Assembly (NCBI GenBank): GCA_050743625.1 | Contig: JBOGED010000608.1 | Location: 1 to 23,800 of the forward strand | Direction of reading: 5' to 3' | Length of the DNA stretch: 23,800 nt | Origin: JBOGED01 sp050743625 | GTDB lineage: Bacteria; Actinomycetota; Nitriliruptoria; Euzebyales; Egibacteraceae | Shown here: positions 23,800 through 23,800 of the stretch, in pieces | Layout of the letters: the number at the start of each line of letters is the position of its first letter | Numbering within the stretch: position 1 is the first letter of the stretch | Position numbers and translations under genes: made by a program | Notes under the pieces: generated by a model | Told to the model about the DNA's origin: nothing | Database searches by the model: none | What the model saw: the letters and a program-made list of their open reading frames with translations, nothing else

Positions 23800-23800
23800 T

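Overview
The window is high-GC DNA from a Gram-positive actinomycete-type bacterium. This is inferred from GTG starts, DtxR/IdeR-like iron boxes, actinobacterial-style siderophore-binding proteins, a LanL-type lanthipeptide synthetase and an HTH-STAND-WD40 protein. I cannot name a genus.

Positions 1-7.3 kb form an iron-uptake island. It holds the 3' end of a siderophore-binding protein, the frameshifted remains of another (minus strand, abutting a Phd-type antitoxin fragment), a translationally coupled pair of Tat-exported binding proteins (1066-3170), a DUF6398-like protein on the minus strand, a Ppm1/LCM-family methyltransferase (5320-6189) and a further binding protein (6377-7324). No permease or ATPase gene is present. 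Three candidate iron boxes precede the three plus-strand units.

Positions 7.3-11.2 kb hold household or accessory genes: a patatin-like hydrolase, divergent from and overlapping a DoxX-like membrane protein, a gamma-glutamyltransferase-family protein coupled to the DoxX gene, and a SpoU/TrmH-type RNA methyltransferase.

Positions 11.7-19.6 kb are the most interesting part: a composite lanthipeptide locus. Reading along the minus strand it has a mersacidin-type (class II) precursor with a frameshift, a LanL-type (class IV) synthetase with one frameshift in a homopolymer run, a small 46-residue precursor peptide, a terminator hairpin, insertion-sequence debris, the last ~125 codons of a class II LanM, and an intact C39-peptidase ABC exporter. 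A NarL-type regulator lacking its phospho-acceptor Asp converges on the exporter. The reading is that a class II system (lanA-lanM-lanT) and a class IV system (lanL-lanA) were interleaved, and that mobile-element activity destroyed lanM.

Positions 19.8-23.4 kb encode a 1206-residue HTH / nSTAND-type P-loop / transmembrane / 13x WD40 protein. The last 380 bases hold no clear gene but carry a perfect palindrome closely related to two palindromes at 7.3-7.4 kb.

Several frameshifts in the lanthipeptide and IS region fall in or near G/C runs. Sequencing error and real decay both have to be considered.
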